Shown here piece by piece: positions 8,728-17,516 of a stretch of 64,000 bases of DNA; the first letter of the stretch is position 1; each line of letters begins with the position of its first letter. This DNA comes from Sutcliffiella tianshenii (GTDB lineage Bacteria > Bacillota > Bacilli > Bacillales > Bacillaceae_I). The notes under the pieces are model-generated. The model did no database searches and was not told the origin of the DNA. It was given only the letters and a program-made list of their open reading frames with translations. The stretch spans positions 434,001 to 498,000 of the forward strand of contig NZ_JAFBED010000002.1 in the NCBI RefSeq assembly GCF_016908565.1, in the 5' to 3' direction. A program made the position numbers and the translations under genes.

Positions 8728-8866
8728 TGTTGGTTGGAGAGCAAGGTGTGAGACTCCTGCGGGAGCAGCGTGTCAAGGGAGACCCCGCAGGTGCGCAAGC
8801 ACCGAGGAGGCTCCCGAGGCCTTCCTGGATAAGCGAACACCTGAAACGGAGACCAACAGGGAGTTT
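8728..8866 (+). repeat. GC-rich intergenic repeat, copy 2 (inverted)
   Basis: Its reverse complement shares the core of copy 1: GGGAGCCTCCTCGG, CCTGCGGGGTCTCCC and CCCGCAGGAGTC, with diverged ends. About 128 bp of AT-rich DNA separates the two copies. The facing arrangement could give a large hairpin in a transcript running from hpd towards the aminotransferase gene. Confidence 0.8.
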
Positions 8867-8927
8867 AAAGTCAAATTTTTATCCAAGAATTATTCAATAT
8901 CAAGAATCTCTGCATATAGAGCCAGTC

Positions 8928-10046
8928 TTAAAGATTTCCTCTTAGTTCTTGTTCTCTTTCGATGGATTCGAATAGTGCTTTGAAGTTTCCTTCTCCAAAT
9001 CCTTTGGCGCCTTTTCGTTGAATCACTTCGATGAATAGTGTCGGTCTGTCGACTATAGGCTTGGTGAAAATCTGAAGCAGGTAGCCTTCGTCGTCACGGT
9101 CGACGAGGATGCTCAATTCACGCAGCTTGGCAATTTCTTCGTCGATCTCCCCGACTCTTTCAGATAGCATTTCATAATACGTATCAGGAGTGTTTAAGAA
9201 TTCCACACCGTTTTCTTTGAGCCTGCTGACCGTTTGAACGATGTCTTCCGTAAGGATGGCGATATGCTGCACTCCTGCGCCATTATAGAATTCCAGGTAT
9301 TCCTCGATCTGTGACTTTCTTTTCCCTTCAGCCGGCTCATTTATCGGGAATTTGATGCGTCCGCCGTTATGCATCACTTTTGACATTAAAGCCGAGTACT
9401 CAGTGTTGATGTCCTTATCAGTGAAATGGGTCATTTCCTTGAAACCCATCACTTTTTCGTAATATGCAACCCATTCCTCCATACTCTCAACATTTCCGAC
9501 AACATGATCGATGCCGATGATCCCTGCATCCTTCACAGGAGTGGAATTTTTGTATGCTCTGAAACCAGGCATGAAAACACCTGAATAATTCTTTCTTTCA
9601 ACCAGGGTATGGATTGTATCACCATATGTACCAATGACAGCTTTTTTGATGCTTCCATTTTCATCTGTCAGTTCCTGTGGAGGCTGCAGGGCGATAGCGC
9701 CTCTTTCAACGGCAGTATTGTAAGCCTTTTCAACATCATCCACCAAAAGGGCAATATCCTTCACGCCATCTCCATGCTTTTTGACAAACTCGGAAATTCT
9801 TGTATCTTGCTTAAGGGAGCCGGAAATAACAAGACGTACATTGCGCTGTTTCAGCACGTAAGAGACATTTTCCCTGTTGCCTGTTTCAAGTCCGGAATAA
9901 GCGATTGGTTCAAAACCGAATGCAGTCGTAAAAAAGTGGGCAGCCTGTTTTGCATTCCCTGTAAATATTTCTAAGTAATCAACATCCCTGACTGGAAAGA
10001 AATCTTCTGTTTGCGGCTGGTTTTGCATCGTTTTTTCTACGTTCAT
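8928..10046 (-). CDS. hpd: 4-hydroxyphenylpyruvate dioxygenase
   Basis: The 372-residue protein has two VOC (glyoxalase-like) halves. The C-terminal half holds the Fe2+ ligands: His in IGIDHVVGNV, His in GVQHIAILTED and Glu in LFIEVIQRKG. The C-terminal helix after GFGEGNFKALFESIE matches the family. It converts 4-hydroxyphenylpyruvate to homogentisate, the substrate of the hmgA product 3 kb away. It starts at ATG 10046 with GGAGGGG upstream. It is separated from the lpdA stop by 119 bp and from the aminotransferase gene by the repeat-bearing spacer, so it is likely a separate unit or read-through member. Confidence 0.95.
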   Translation of the reverse strand: MNVEKTMQNQPQTEDFFPVRDVDYLEIFTGNAKQAAHFFTTAFGFEPIAYSGLETGNRENVSYVLKQRNVRLVISGSLKQDTRISEFVKKHGDGVKDIALLVDDVEKAYNTAVERGAIALQPPQELTDENGSIKKAVIGTYGDTIHTLVERKNYSGVFMPGFRAYKNSTPVKDAGIIGIDHVVGNVESMEEWVAYYEKVMGFKEMTHFTDKDINTEYSALMSKVMHNGGRIKFPINEPAEGKRKSQIEEYLEFYNGAGVQHIAILTEDIVQTVSRLKENGVEFLNTPDTYYEMLSERVGEIDEEIAKLRELSILVDRDDEGYLLQIFTKPIVDRPTLFIEVIQRKGAKGFGEGNFKALFESIEREQELRGNL

Positions 10047-10165
10047 TTTGACCCCTCCATAAATATATTGAAAAATATTTTTATTCTGAATTTAATATAA
10101 TGGAAAATTCATTCCCCTAGCAAGAGTCCCATTTAAAGCTAGAATGCTTTGACGTGCAAAAGCAT

Positions 10166-11599
10166 TTAAACATTCACTTTATGTTTTTTTGTTGCGGGTG
10201 GCTTGTGAATCGCTTTGTTGGATAGGTCTTCAAGGGACTCCAGGAAATTTTCATTAAGGCTCGGATGTGGATACAACGGAAAGAGCAGATCTTCTTGCCT
10301 GCCCACCATTTCAAGTGCCACAATACCTGAAGAAATGAGTTCGATCGCGCCTTCTCCAATCATGTGGACGCCAAGGATAAGATCCGTCCCTGCTTCACTG
10401 ATTGTTTTTATCATGCCATCCTTCTGTCCCATGATGGATGCATACCCATTGGTCCTGAATGCCGATTCCCCGACGGTAATTTCATATCCCGCATCGATAG
10501 CTTGTTTCTCGCTAAACCCCACAGAGGCAATGGGAGGGATCGTCTGCAATACTCTTGGAACGAATGTGAGGTCTACTTCTGATTGGAAGCCTGCGATATT
10601 TTCTGCTGCAACTTTTGCTTGTTTGATCGCTTTTACTGCAAGCGCAGGTCCCTCTGTGATATCCCCGATTGCGTAAATATGCCCAACGGATGTCTGGCAG
10701 GCGTGATTCACTACTACAGCTCCGTTATCATCCAGTTCGATGCCTGCCCTATCCATACCTAATCCTTCCTTGATTCCCTCAGGCTTAGACTCCACATAAA
10801 GATGAGAGCCCTTCAATGTCTGGAGTTTGCCGTCTGGATTTTGAACTTCCACTTCCCAGCTGTTGTCCGAATAATGGATGTTATTTACCTTCACATCTTT
10901 GATCAGTTTTAATTTCTGCTTTTTACATTGCCGCGTAAGCTCTTTATTTATTGCATCATCAAAAGTGAAATCATTTTGTCCTAGTGGGAAAATCATTGTC
11001 ACATCCGAGCCCATTTTACTGAAGCACATCGCAGCTTCCACCGTAAAATCATCATTCCCATATAAAATTAACGAAGGAGGAATATCATCTAGTTTCCATA
11101 ACGTTGTTATAGTTAAGTAATTTCCCTCTAAGTTTATTATGGGTTTCTTTTCCCTCCCGGCAGCAATGATTGCATGCTTAAAAGAGTAAGTATCATATTG
11201 ATGTCCATTTTCCACCCCTATTTTGTCTTGGGAAAGGAACATCGCTTCGCCTTTTAAAACTTCTATTTTATTCGCTTTACAGAGCGCCTCGATTCCCTGC
11301 TTCAACTGCTGGATTGTGACATTCTTGTACTCCTGCAAGGTCCTCATATCAAAAGTGGGATCATTAGTTTGGATACCCATGCTTTTCATGCCATTCAATC
11401 GATGCAGGTTTTGGGCTGCTGCTGTATGTACCTTGGAAGGGATACACCCTTCATTCAGGCACAAACCACCCATTTCCCCTTTTTCGATCAGGGTAACCCC
11501 AAGACCCAGCTGTGCTGCCCGAATGGCGGCATGGTATCCCCCTGGCCCGGCACCAATGATCACAAGGTCCCTTTCTTGAGTCAGTTCTCCAACTACCAT
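10166..11599 (-). CDS. lpdA: Dihydrolipoyl dehydrogenase, E3 of a 2-oxoacid dehydrogenase complex
   Basis: The 477-residue flavoprotein has the FAD site VIIGAGPGGYHAA at the N-terminus, the redox-active disulphide in GGLCLNEGCIPSK, the second FAD motif YAIGDITEGPALA, and the C-terminal His-Glu pair in YPHPSLNENFLE. It reoxidises the dihydrolipoyl arm of E2 and makes NADH. It is the last gene of the phenylalanine dehydrogenase/E1/E2/E3 operon, starting 1 bp after the E2 stop. A weak hairpin overlaps its stop codon (10143-10166). Confidence 0.92.
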   Translation of the reverse strand: MVVGELTQERDLVIIGAGPGGYHAAIRAAQLGLGVTLIEKGEMGGLCLNEGCIPSKVHTAAAQNLHRLNGMKSMGIQTNDPTFDMRTLQEYKNVTIQQLKQGIEALCKANKIEVLKGEAMFLSQDKIGVENGHQYDTYSFKHAIIAAGREKKPIINLEGNYLTITTLWKLDDIPPSLILYGNDDFTVEAAMCFSKMGSDVTMIFPLGQNDFTFDDAINKELTRQCKKQKLKLIKDVKVNNIHYSDNSWEVEVQNPDGKLQTLKGSHLYVESKPEGIKEGLGMDRAGIELDDNGAVVVNHACQTSVGHIYAIGDITEGPALAVKAIKQAKVAAENIAGFQSEVDLTFVPRVLQTIPPIASVGFSEKQAIDAGYEITVGESAFRTNGYASIMGQKDGMIKTISEAGTDLILGVHMIGEGAIELISSGIVALEMVGRQEDLLFPLYPHPSLNENFLESLEDLSNKAIHKPPATKKHKVNV

Positions 11600-11600
11600 A

Positions 11601-12851
11601 TTAGACCAGCTCCAGCAATAAAAGTTTTGGTTCTTCCAATAATTCAGTCAGCCGGTTTGTGAAAGCCACTGCAGTCGCACCATCTGCCACACGGTGGTCA
11701 AAGCTCATGGAAATATTCATCATCGACCTGATGACAATCTCATCTTTTTCATTTACTACTGGCCGCTTTTTTGTTTTATGGAAGGAAATCAAGCCTACCT
11801 CAGGCTGATTTATGATCGGTGTAGCACCTATGCTTCCACCTAATGGACCGACATTGCTTATTGTGAATGTGCTTCCTGTCATTTCGCCGACGTTAAGCCT
11901 GTTTTCCTGTGCTTTGGCAGTAAGCTCCTTCAACTCATTATGAATTGAAATCAGCGACTTCTTCTCAACATTTCGTACAACAGGGACAATCAGACCATCC
12001 GGTGTATCGATTGCCACTCCGATATGATGCTCCTCATGTAGCTCGATAAGTGCTTTTTCCTCATTCAAGCGTGCATTGAAGATTGGATATTCTTTCAACG
12101 AAATGCTTATCGCCTTTACAAATAGCGCCGTCGCAGAAATGCTCGCATTGCGCTTTTTCCAAAATTCACGCATCTCCAAAATGTTTGTTACATCCACTTC
12201 CTCAAAATGGGTGCAATGAGGGATCGTTAACAAAGATTGTGTCATCTTGGCGGCAATCTGCTTTCTTCTTCCTTTAAAAGGAATGGTCGTAGGTTTGGCT
12301 TCTGAATGATTCTTTTCTACGCTGTTTTGTGTAGGTGATTCAGATGTTAAGCCTTGTTGGCGTTTCCCTTTTTCGTAATTCAGTACATCTTGATCCGTTA
12401 TTCTCCCGGCTGGACCAGTACCTGAGATCTTTTCAATATCTATTCCATTTTCCCTTGCTAGCTTTCTTGTATAGGGAGATGCCATTGTTCGTTTGACTTG
12501 CGACTTCACATGATCGGACGTTGCTTCATTCAATGCTTTTATATTAATTTCAGGGGAGGTGTCTGGAACGGGAATTGTTTCAACAGCAGAAGCAACCTCG
12601 GCTTCACTGTCTTGTGACATTCTATCCAGGAGAAAAATTGTCGTTCCAACTGAAATCGTCTGGCCGACCTCGACCTTCACCTCTTTGATCACACCGGCAT
12701 AGGGAGCAGGAATTTCCGCAGTCATCTTATCTGTCTGAACCTCGACCAACGGCTCATCTGGGTTCACCCGGTCTCCCGGCTGGACGAAGAGTGCCAACAC
12801 ATCTGCCTGGGTCATGCCTTCCCCTATATCATGTAGCTTCACTTCTATCAT
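11601..12851 (-). CDS. Dihydrolipoamide acyltransferase, E2 of a 2-oxoacid dehydrogenase complex
   Basis: The 416-residue protein has a lipoyl domain (about 1-80, lipoylated Lys42 in QTDKMTAE), a linker, a peripheral subunit-binding domain (about 120-155, ASPYTRKLARENGID), and a catalytic acyltransferase domain ending in SFDHRVADGA. It resembles the E2 of branched-chain 2-oxoacid complexes. The start is ATG 12851 rather than GTG 12854, by distance from GGAGG. In this operon the acyl group carried may be phenylacetyl rather than a branched-chain acyl group; that is inference from the adjacent phenylalanine dehydrogenase. Confidence 0.9.
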   Translation of the reverse strand: MIEVKLHDIGEGMTQADVLALFVQPGDRVNPDEPLVEVQTDKMTAEIPAPYAGVIKEVKVEVGQTISVGTTIFLLDRMSQDSEAEVASAVETIPVPDTSPEINIKALNEATSDHVKSQVKRTMASPYTRKLARENGIDIEKISGTGPAGRITDQDVLNYEKGKRQQGLTSESPTQNSVEKNHSEAKPTTIPFKGRRKQIAAKMTQSLLTIPHCTHFEEVDVTNILEMREFWKKRNASISATALFVKAISISLKEYPIFNARLNEEKALIELHEEHHIGVAIDTPDGLIVPVVRNVEKKSLISIHNELKELTAKAQENRLNVGEMTGSTFTISNVGPLGGSIGATPIINQPEVGLISFHKTKKRPVVNEKDEIVIRSMMNISMSFDHRVADGATAVAFTNRLTELLEEPKLLLLELV

Positions 12852-12868
12852 CACTGCACCTCCAAGAG

Positions 12869-13864
12869 CTAAAACTTCATCACTTTTTCTATGGCTGCCT
12901 CAACTCTTTTGCTTGTCGGCAGATAATAATCTTCAAAACCGAAATATGGTACCGGCACATCAAAGCCTGTCACACGTTCAATCGGGGCCTTTTGGTAAAG
13001 GAAGGACGTTTCATTGATGATGGCCATCACGTCTCCGCTGACACTCGTAGCGGCATGTGCTTCATGGATGATGACTGTCCTTCCTGTCTTCTGGACCGAT
13101 TCAGCTATGATATCCTTATCTATCGGGTAAAGGCTTCGAAGATCGATTACCTCACAGCCTACTCCCTTTCGTTCCATTTCCTTTGCTGCCTGCATGGCGA
13201 CAGGGATCATGGCACCCCAGGCAATGACAGTTACATCGTCGCCTTCCTTGCAGATCTTGCCTTTACCGATCTCAACCGTATACTTCCCTTCCGGCACTTC
13301 CTCTCTTTGCGAGCGATAGCAGCGCATCGGCTCCAAAAACAGGACAGGGTCGGGATCCTCGATTGCAGAGATCAAGAGACCTTTTGCATCATATGGATTG
13401 GAAGGGCAGACCACTTTTATTCCAGGCATATGCGTAAAAAGTGCTTCTGTTGAGTCCGAATGTATTTCCGGGGCTCTAACTCCAGCTCCATAGGGGGCGC
13501 GTATCACCATCGGTGCAGTGAAATGCCCCATCGTTCTTGCGCGGAGCCTGGAGGCATGGGTCATGATCTGTTCATAGGCAGGATAGATGAATCCAAGAAA
13601 CTGAATCTCCACCACAGGCCTGAAACCGTTTATAGCCATACCGATTGCAGCACCGACAAATCCTGCTTCACTTAGAGGGGTATCCATGACGCGTTCTTCC
13701 CCGAATTTAGCCTGCAATCCTTCTGTTGCCCGGAACACTCCACCGTTGAGCCCGATATCCTCGCCCATCAATACAACGTTCTCATCCGTTTTCAACATAG
13801 TATCCAACCCATCCGTGATCGCCTGGACCATCGTCAAGGTATTCGTTTTGATTGCAGTTTTCAT
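12869..13864 (-). CDS. 2-oxoacid dehydrogenase E1 component, beta subunit
   Basis: The 331-residue transketolase-type protein contains VVLMGEDIGLNGGVFRAT and TPLSEAGFVGAAIG, typical of E1-beta of pyruvate and branched-chain complexes. It forms the ThDP-dependent decarboxylase with the alpha subunit encoded upstream, overlapping it by 4 bp (ATGA). A GGGGTGA ribosome binding site precedes ATG 13864. Substrate specificity cannot be read directly; the neighbouring phenylalanine dehydrogenase suggests phenylpyruvate. Confidence 0.9.
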   Translation of the reverse strand: MKTAIKTNTLTMVQAITDGLDTMLKTDENVVLMGEDIGLNGGVFRATEGLQAKFGEERVMDTPLSEAGFVGAAIGMAINGFRPVVEIQFLGFIYPAYEQIMTHASRLRARTMGHFTAPMVIRAPYGAGVRAPEIHSDSTEALFTHMPGIKVVCPSNPYDAKGLLISAIEDPDPVLFLEPMRCYRSQREEVPEGKYTVEIGKGKICKEGDDVTVIAWGAMIPVAMQAAKEMERKGVGCEVIDLRSLYPIDKDIIAESVQKTGRTVIIHEAHAATSVSGDVMAIINETSFLYQKAPIERVTGFDVPVPYFGFEDYYLPTSKRVEAAIEKVMKF

Positions 13865-14931
13865 CTTGATTCACCCCTTAACAGTTGAAGAAGATCTTGT
13901 TTTTGCTGTTGTATTCCCCATGTCGGCTTTTCAAAGACATGGTCGAACATATCTGTAGGATCTGCCTTAGGAAAACTCTCCATTTCCGCTATCGCACTGT
14001 CAATTTCTTCTGATACTTGGGCAAGCCATTTGGATTTCGCTTCGTCATCGAACCAGCCTTTATTTTTCATAAAACGCTCCAGGCGAAGGATGGGATCTTT
14101 CTTTTCCCTTCTTTCTTCACTTTCCTCTTGGTTTCGATATTTGGTCGGATCATCAGCTGTGGTATGGGCACCGTAGCGCCAGGTGACCGCCTCTATCAGA
14201 GTAGGGCCTTCCCCGTTCCGTGCCCGTTCCAAGGCTTCTTGTGTAAGGAAATAAACAGCAAATATATCATTGCCGTCGATCCGATGGCCAGGCATGTCGT
14301 AGGCCAGGGCTTTCTGGGCAATTGTTGCAGTCTTCATCTGCTTCGACATGGGAACAGAAATGGCATACCCGTTGTTCTGGTTGAAAAACACGACTGGAGC
14401 CTGGAGAATGCTTGCAAAGTTCAATCCCTCGTGAAAATCGCCTTCTGATGTCGCTCCATCTCCAAAATAGACGATACTCGCATTTTTCGTTCCTTTTCTT
14501 TTTTCTGCGTAAGCTGCCCCAACAGCATGGGGAAGTTGAGTTGCAATAGGAATTCCAGGAGGAAACACCTTTTTGCCATCAGCAGGGACGCAGCCCTCGT
14601 TCCGTCCATTCCAAAATAGCAGGATATTTTTCAGGGAATGTCCGAATGTCATTGTTGCTCCGTGATCACGATAGGATGGAAACAGCCAGTCTTCTTGATT
14701 TAAAGCAAGGGCACTTCCAACCTGGGAGGCTTCCTGTCCCTCATAAGGGGCATAAGTCCCGATTCTTCCTTGCCGCTGAAGGCTGATCGCCTTTTTATCG
14801 AATGTACGGATCCTGAGCATATTTCTATAAAGAGTTTCTGTAAGCTCTTTTGAGATTTTTGATGCGTAGTTCTCATCAGTGAGATTTCCGTTCTCATCCA
14901 TCAATGTTTTTATCGGAAATTGATTCTCCAT
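13861..14931 (-). CDS. 2-oxoacid dehydrogenase E1 component, alpha subunit
   Basis: The 356-residue protein has the ThDP-binding motif GDGATSEGDFHEGLNFA followed by FFNQNNGYAIS, and the phosphorylation-loop-like RYGAHTTADDPTKYR near residue 265. These mark the E1-alpha of pyruvate/branched-chain-type complexes. The start is ATG 14931, seven bases after GGAGGGG; an in-frame ATG at 14946 lacks a site. The gene lies between phenylalanine dehydrogenase and E1-beta with minimal spacing. Confidence 0.9.
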   Translation of the reverse strand: MENQFPIKTLMDENGNLTDENYASKISKELTETLYRNMLRIRTFDKKAISLQRQGRIGTYAPYEGQEASQVGSALALNQEDWLFPSYRDHGATMTFGHSLKNILLFWNGRNEGCVPADGKKVFPPGIPIATQLPHAVGAAYAEKRKGTKNASIVYFGDGATSEGDFHEGLNFASILQAPVVFFNQNNGYAISVPMSKQMKTATIAQKALAYDMPGHRIDGNDIFAVYFLTQEALERARNGEGPTLIEAVTWRYGAHTTADDPTKYRNQEESEERREKKDPILRLERFMKNKGWFDDEAKSKWLAQVSEEIDSAIAEMESFPKADPTDMFDHVFEKPTWGIQQQKQDLLQLLRGESR

Positions 14932-14949
14932 CGCTTTCCCCTCCATCTA

Positions 14950-16098
14950 TTAAACTCGCACAGACCATTTAGGACGTTTTGAATGAGTGAAAAAGCTGTT
15001 TCGGCGCGTACGGTCGGCAAGACGCTGTTCACAGAAATTATTTGCAGCCTCCACCGTCGTGATGTTCATTTTCTCCGCCTCTTTATATACATCCATCAAA
15101 GAATTATAGATGGCTTTCGTTTTTCTCAGGACTCTTTCTTTATTAGGTTCGTATAGCTCATCAGCCACTTGGATGAGTCCGCCGGCGTTTACAATGTAAT
15201 CCGGTGCATAGAGGATGCCTTTAGCCTGCAGCATCGCACCATGATGATTTTCAATCAGCTGATTGTTTGCAGATCCGACTACAGCCTTCACTTTCAATTG
15301 CTCCACCGTATGATCATTGATGATGCCACCTAGCGCGCATGGCACAAAGACATCCGCTTCCACTGAATAGATTTCATCGCCGCCTACCACTTTGATTCCG
15401 GCACCTATCTCTTTTGCTTTCGTGACCAATTGATTGATGGCAAACTCATTGATATCCGAAACGTACAGATCGGCTCCCGCATGCAGAAGCTGTTCCGCCA
15501 CTTTAGCCCCGACTTTTCCAAGGCCCTGGATCGCATAGCTTTTACCGTAAAGGTTTTTCGATCCCCAGACTGTCAGGTTTGTTGCCTCGATTCCATAGAT
15601 GACGCCCTGGGCTGTCGGTACAGAAGAATCGCCGCTGCCGCCGTAAACTTCATCCACTCCGACGATACAGTTTGTTTCTTTCAAGCTATGAACAAAATCC
15701 TCCGGAGAAGTCCCCATATCCGTTCCTGTATAAAATCGGCCATTGAGGGATTCCACAAACTGTCCGAATGCGCGGAACAGCTCGGGGGATTTGTCCTTAT
15801 TGGGATCCCCGATGATGACGGCCTTCCCTCCACCAAAATCCACGTCTGCTGCAGCGCATTTATAAGTCATCCCCTTTGACAGGCGCAATACATCAAAAAG
15901 TGCCGCGTCAACAGATTGATAAGGCTGCATGCGACAGCCTCCTAGGGCTGGTCCCAATGTTGTGTTATGTATGGCGATAATTGCTTTTAAGCCTGTATCA
16001 GGATCGTTACAAAAGACCACCTGCTGATGATTTTGGATTTTGTCGAACATATCCATTCCCCCCACTTCGGAAGTAAGCGTTTTCAAATTTGTCAACAC
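14950..16098 (-). CDS. pdh: Phenylalanine dehydrogenase
   Basis: A member of the Glu/Leu/Phe/Val dehydrogenase family of 382 residues. It fits Bacillus phenylalanine dehydrogenases better than leucine dehydrogenase: it has [53 protein letters not shown] and a C-terminal RNSFF...RPKW, recalled features of the phenylalanine enzyme. Catalytic Lys80 and Lys92 lie in MTYKCAA and GGGKAV; the NAD site is GLGKVG. It oxidatively deaminates L-Phe to phenylpyruvate with NAD+. The GTG at 16098 with an AAAAAGG site gives the expected length; ATG 16050 is an alternative. It is second in its operon. Confidence 0.88.
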   Translation of the reverse strand: MLTNLKTLTSEVGGMDMFDKIQNHQQVVFCNDPDTGLKAIIAIHNTTLGPALGGCRMQPYQSVDAALFDVLRLSKGMTYKCAAADVDFGGGKAVIIGDPNKDKSPELFRAFGQFVESLNGRFYTGTDMGTSPEDFVHSLKETNCIVGVDEVYGGSGDSSVPTAQGVIYGIEATNLTVWGSKNLYGKSYAIQGLGKVGAKVAEQLLHAGADLYVSDINEFAINQLVTKAKEIGAGIKVVGGDEIYSVEADVFVPCALGGIINDHTVEQLKVKAVVGSANNQLIENHHGAMLQAKGILYAPDYIVNAGGLIQVADELYEPNKERVLRKTKAIYNSLMDVYKEAEKMNITTVEAANNFCEQRLADRTRRNSFFTHSKRPKWSVRV

Positions 16099-16126
16099 GA
16101 TCACCCTTTTTATCTCATATTCTTGT

Positions 16127-16516
16127 TTAGTCTTGCCCTATTATTCTATTTATCTTACTTTTTGACAGCACAGCCTGTTTTACTTTTCCTTCACCAACTA
16201 CCCTATCCCCAGCTTTTACCGTGACTTCTGTATGTATGCTGTTGCGGGTCAAATTGGTGACTAGTGCATGTAAAATCAATTCTGTTCCTTCTGCAGCAGG
16301 TGAGAGGTGCTTTACGGAAACCTCCGCGCCCATCCCCTCTTCTTCCTCTTCCAAAAAGGGAAGGATGATCTGCCGCGAGACCCACTCCATATGATAGACC
16401 ATGGTGGCCGTGGAGTAGACGGGGTGCACCACTTGCCCTTCGAATTGTGCAAACATGGATGGGGTAACTTTGATGGTCAGGCTTTTATGAGAGCCTTCCT
16501 TTAGTCCAGGCTTCAC
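16127..16516 (-). CDS. FlK-like hotdog-fold thioesterase
   Basis: The 129-residue protein resembles the fluoroacetyl-CoA thioesterase (FlK) branch of hotdog thioesterases, for example in [19 protein letters not shown] and the [11 protein letters not shown] segment. It would hydrolyse acyl-CoA esters in the cytoplasm. As first gene of the phenylalanine dehydrogenase/E1-E3 operon, it may release CoA from stalled aromatic or ring-hydroxylated CoA esters, an analogue of PaaI. That role is inference. The start is GTG 16516, eight bases after GAGG; GTG 16525 overlaps the ribosome binding site. Its promoter carries the palindromic operator shared with paaA. Confidence 0.78.
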   Translation of the reverse strand: MKPGLKEGSHKSLTIKVTPSMFAQFEGQVVHPVYSTATMVYHMEWVSRQIILPFLEEEEEGMGAEVSVKHLSPAAEGTELILHALVTNLTRNSIHTEVTVKAGDRVVGEGKVKQAVLSKSKINRIIGQD

Positions 16517-16539
16517 CTTTTTCACCTCAAAACGTATAA

Positions 16540-16584
16540 CGTTTATTCAACGCTATAATAACATTTCGTTAAATAAACCGTCAA
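16540..16584 (-). promoter_or_regulatory. Promoter with tandem operator copies for the thioesterase-pdh operon
   Basis: On the minus strand TTGACG (16579-16584) and TATTAT (16555-16560) are spaced by 18 bp. Two bases downstream of the -10 box lies the palindrome CGTTGAATAAACG (16540-16552). A second, imperfect copy, CGTTAAATAAACCG on the plus strand (16567-16580), fills the spacer and touches the -35 box. Both positions are expected for a repressor. Confidence 0.75.
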
Positions 16585-16668
16585 TAAATTGTAGAAATTT
16601 TGTAAATAATCATTTCATTTTGATAATTGGTAAATTCGCGACAACCCCTGGGTGGACCATATCCCAAA

Positions 16669-16699
16669 CAAAAAAACCAGAACACATTCAGTGCTCCGG
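16669..16699 (-). terminator. Rho-independent terminator of the ABC importer operon
   Basis: On the minus strand CCGGAGCAC pairs (with G-U pairs) with GTGTTCTGG around a 5-nt loop, followed by TTTTTTTG. It separates the ABC operon from the thioesterase promoter. Confidence 0.85.
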
Positions 16700-16721
16700 C
16701 TTAAATCACTTTAAATTTCAT

Positions 16722-17516
16722 TCAACTCAATAAAGCCCGGTCATTGGCCATCTGCTCACCGCGGATTCTTTGGAACTCCTGTAGCAGTCGCTCGATGGTC
16801 AACGATTTTTTCTCTTCTTCCCCGACTTCCAGTATGATCTGACCCTTGTCCATCATGATCAGGCGGTTCCCAAGATCAAGTGCCTGCTGCATATTATGCG
16901 TCACCATGAGAGTGGTCAATCCTTTATCAGCCACAATCTCCTTTGTGATGTTGGTAATAAGCTCGGCTCGTGATGGGTCCAAGGCAGCGGTATGCTCATC
17001 AAGCAGGAGGATCGAAGGCTCGGTAAAAGTGGCCATCAACAGGGAGAGCGCTTGTCTTTCTCCACCTGATAACATTCCGACTTTTGCATTCAAGCGATTT
17101 TCAAGCCCTAAATGAAGCGTTTCAAGCACCTCTTTGAAATAAGTTCTTCTTGCCTTTGAGACACCCCGCCTGAATGTGCGGGTTCTGTTTCTCGAATAGG
17201 CCATTGCGAGATTTTCCTCAATGGTCATGGTTGGTGCAGTCCCGGCCATGGGATCCTGGAACACCCTACCGATATATCTTGCACGTTTATGCTCCGACAT
17301 GAAGGTTACATTTTTCCCATCGATTTCGACCGTTCCGGTGTCAGGTGTCAATACACCGGATATCATATTCATCAGTGTCGATTTTCCGGCACCGTTGCTT
17401 CCGATGATCGTGACAAAATCACCTTCATTCAAGGAAAGATTCACATGATCCAATGCATTCTTTTCATCAAGAGTACCCTCGTTGAACACCTTGTTAATCT
17501 GAGTTAAGTGAAGCAC
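16722..17516 (-). CDS. ABC transporter ATP-binding protein (TrpZ-like)
   Basis: The ~264-residue ATPase has Walker A GSNGAGKST, signature LSGGERQA, Walker B ILLLDEHTAALDP and the H-loop MVTHNMQ. It energises the importer encoded by the two upstream genes. The N-terminus is uncertain: GTG 17516 follows AAAGGGTGATC at good distance, GTG 17525 and ATG 17543 are in frame. Any of these overlaps the permease end, indicating translational coupling. A terminator follows the stop. Confidence 0.88.
   Translation of the reverse strand: MLHLTQINKVFNEGTLDEKNALDHVNLSLNEGDFVTIIGSNGAGKSTLMNMISGVLTPDTGTVEIDGKNVTFMSEHKRARYIGRVFQDPMAGTAPTMTIEENLAMAYSRNRTRTFRRGVSKARRTYFKEVLETLHLGLENRLNAKVGMLSGGERQALSLLMATFTEPSILLLDEHTAALDPSRAELITNITKEIVADKGLTTLMVTHNMQQALDLGNRLIMMDKGQIILEVGEEEKKSLTIERLLQEFQRIRGEQMANDRALLS

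Noticed and set aside
12791-13453. 220-codon plus-strand ORF opposite the E1beta gene
   Set aside because: It lies fully antisense to clear E1beta/E2 coding sequence with catalytic motifs; it is a shadow of biased codons.
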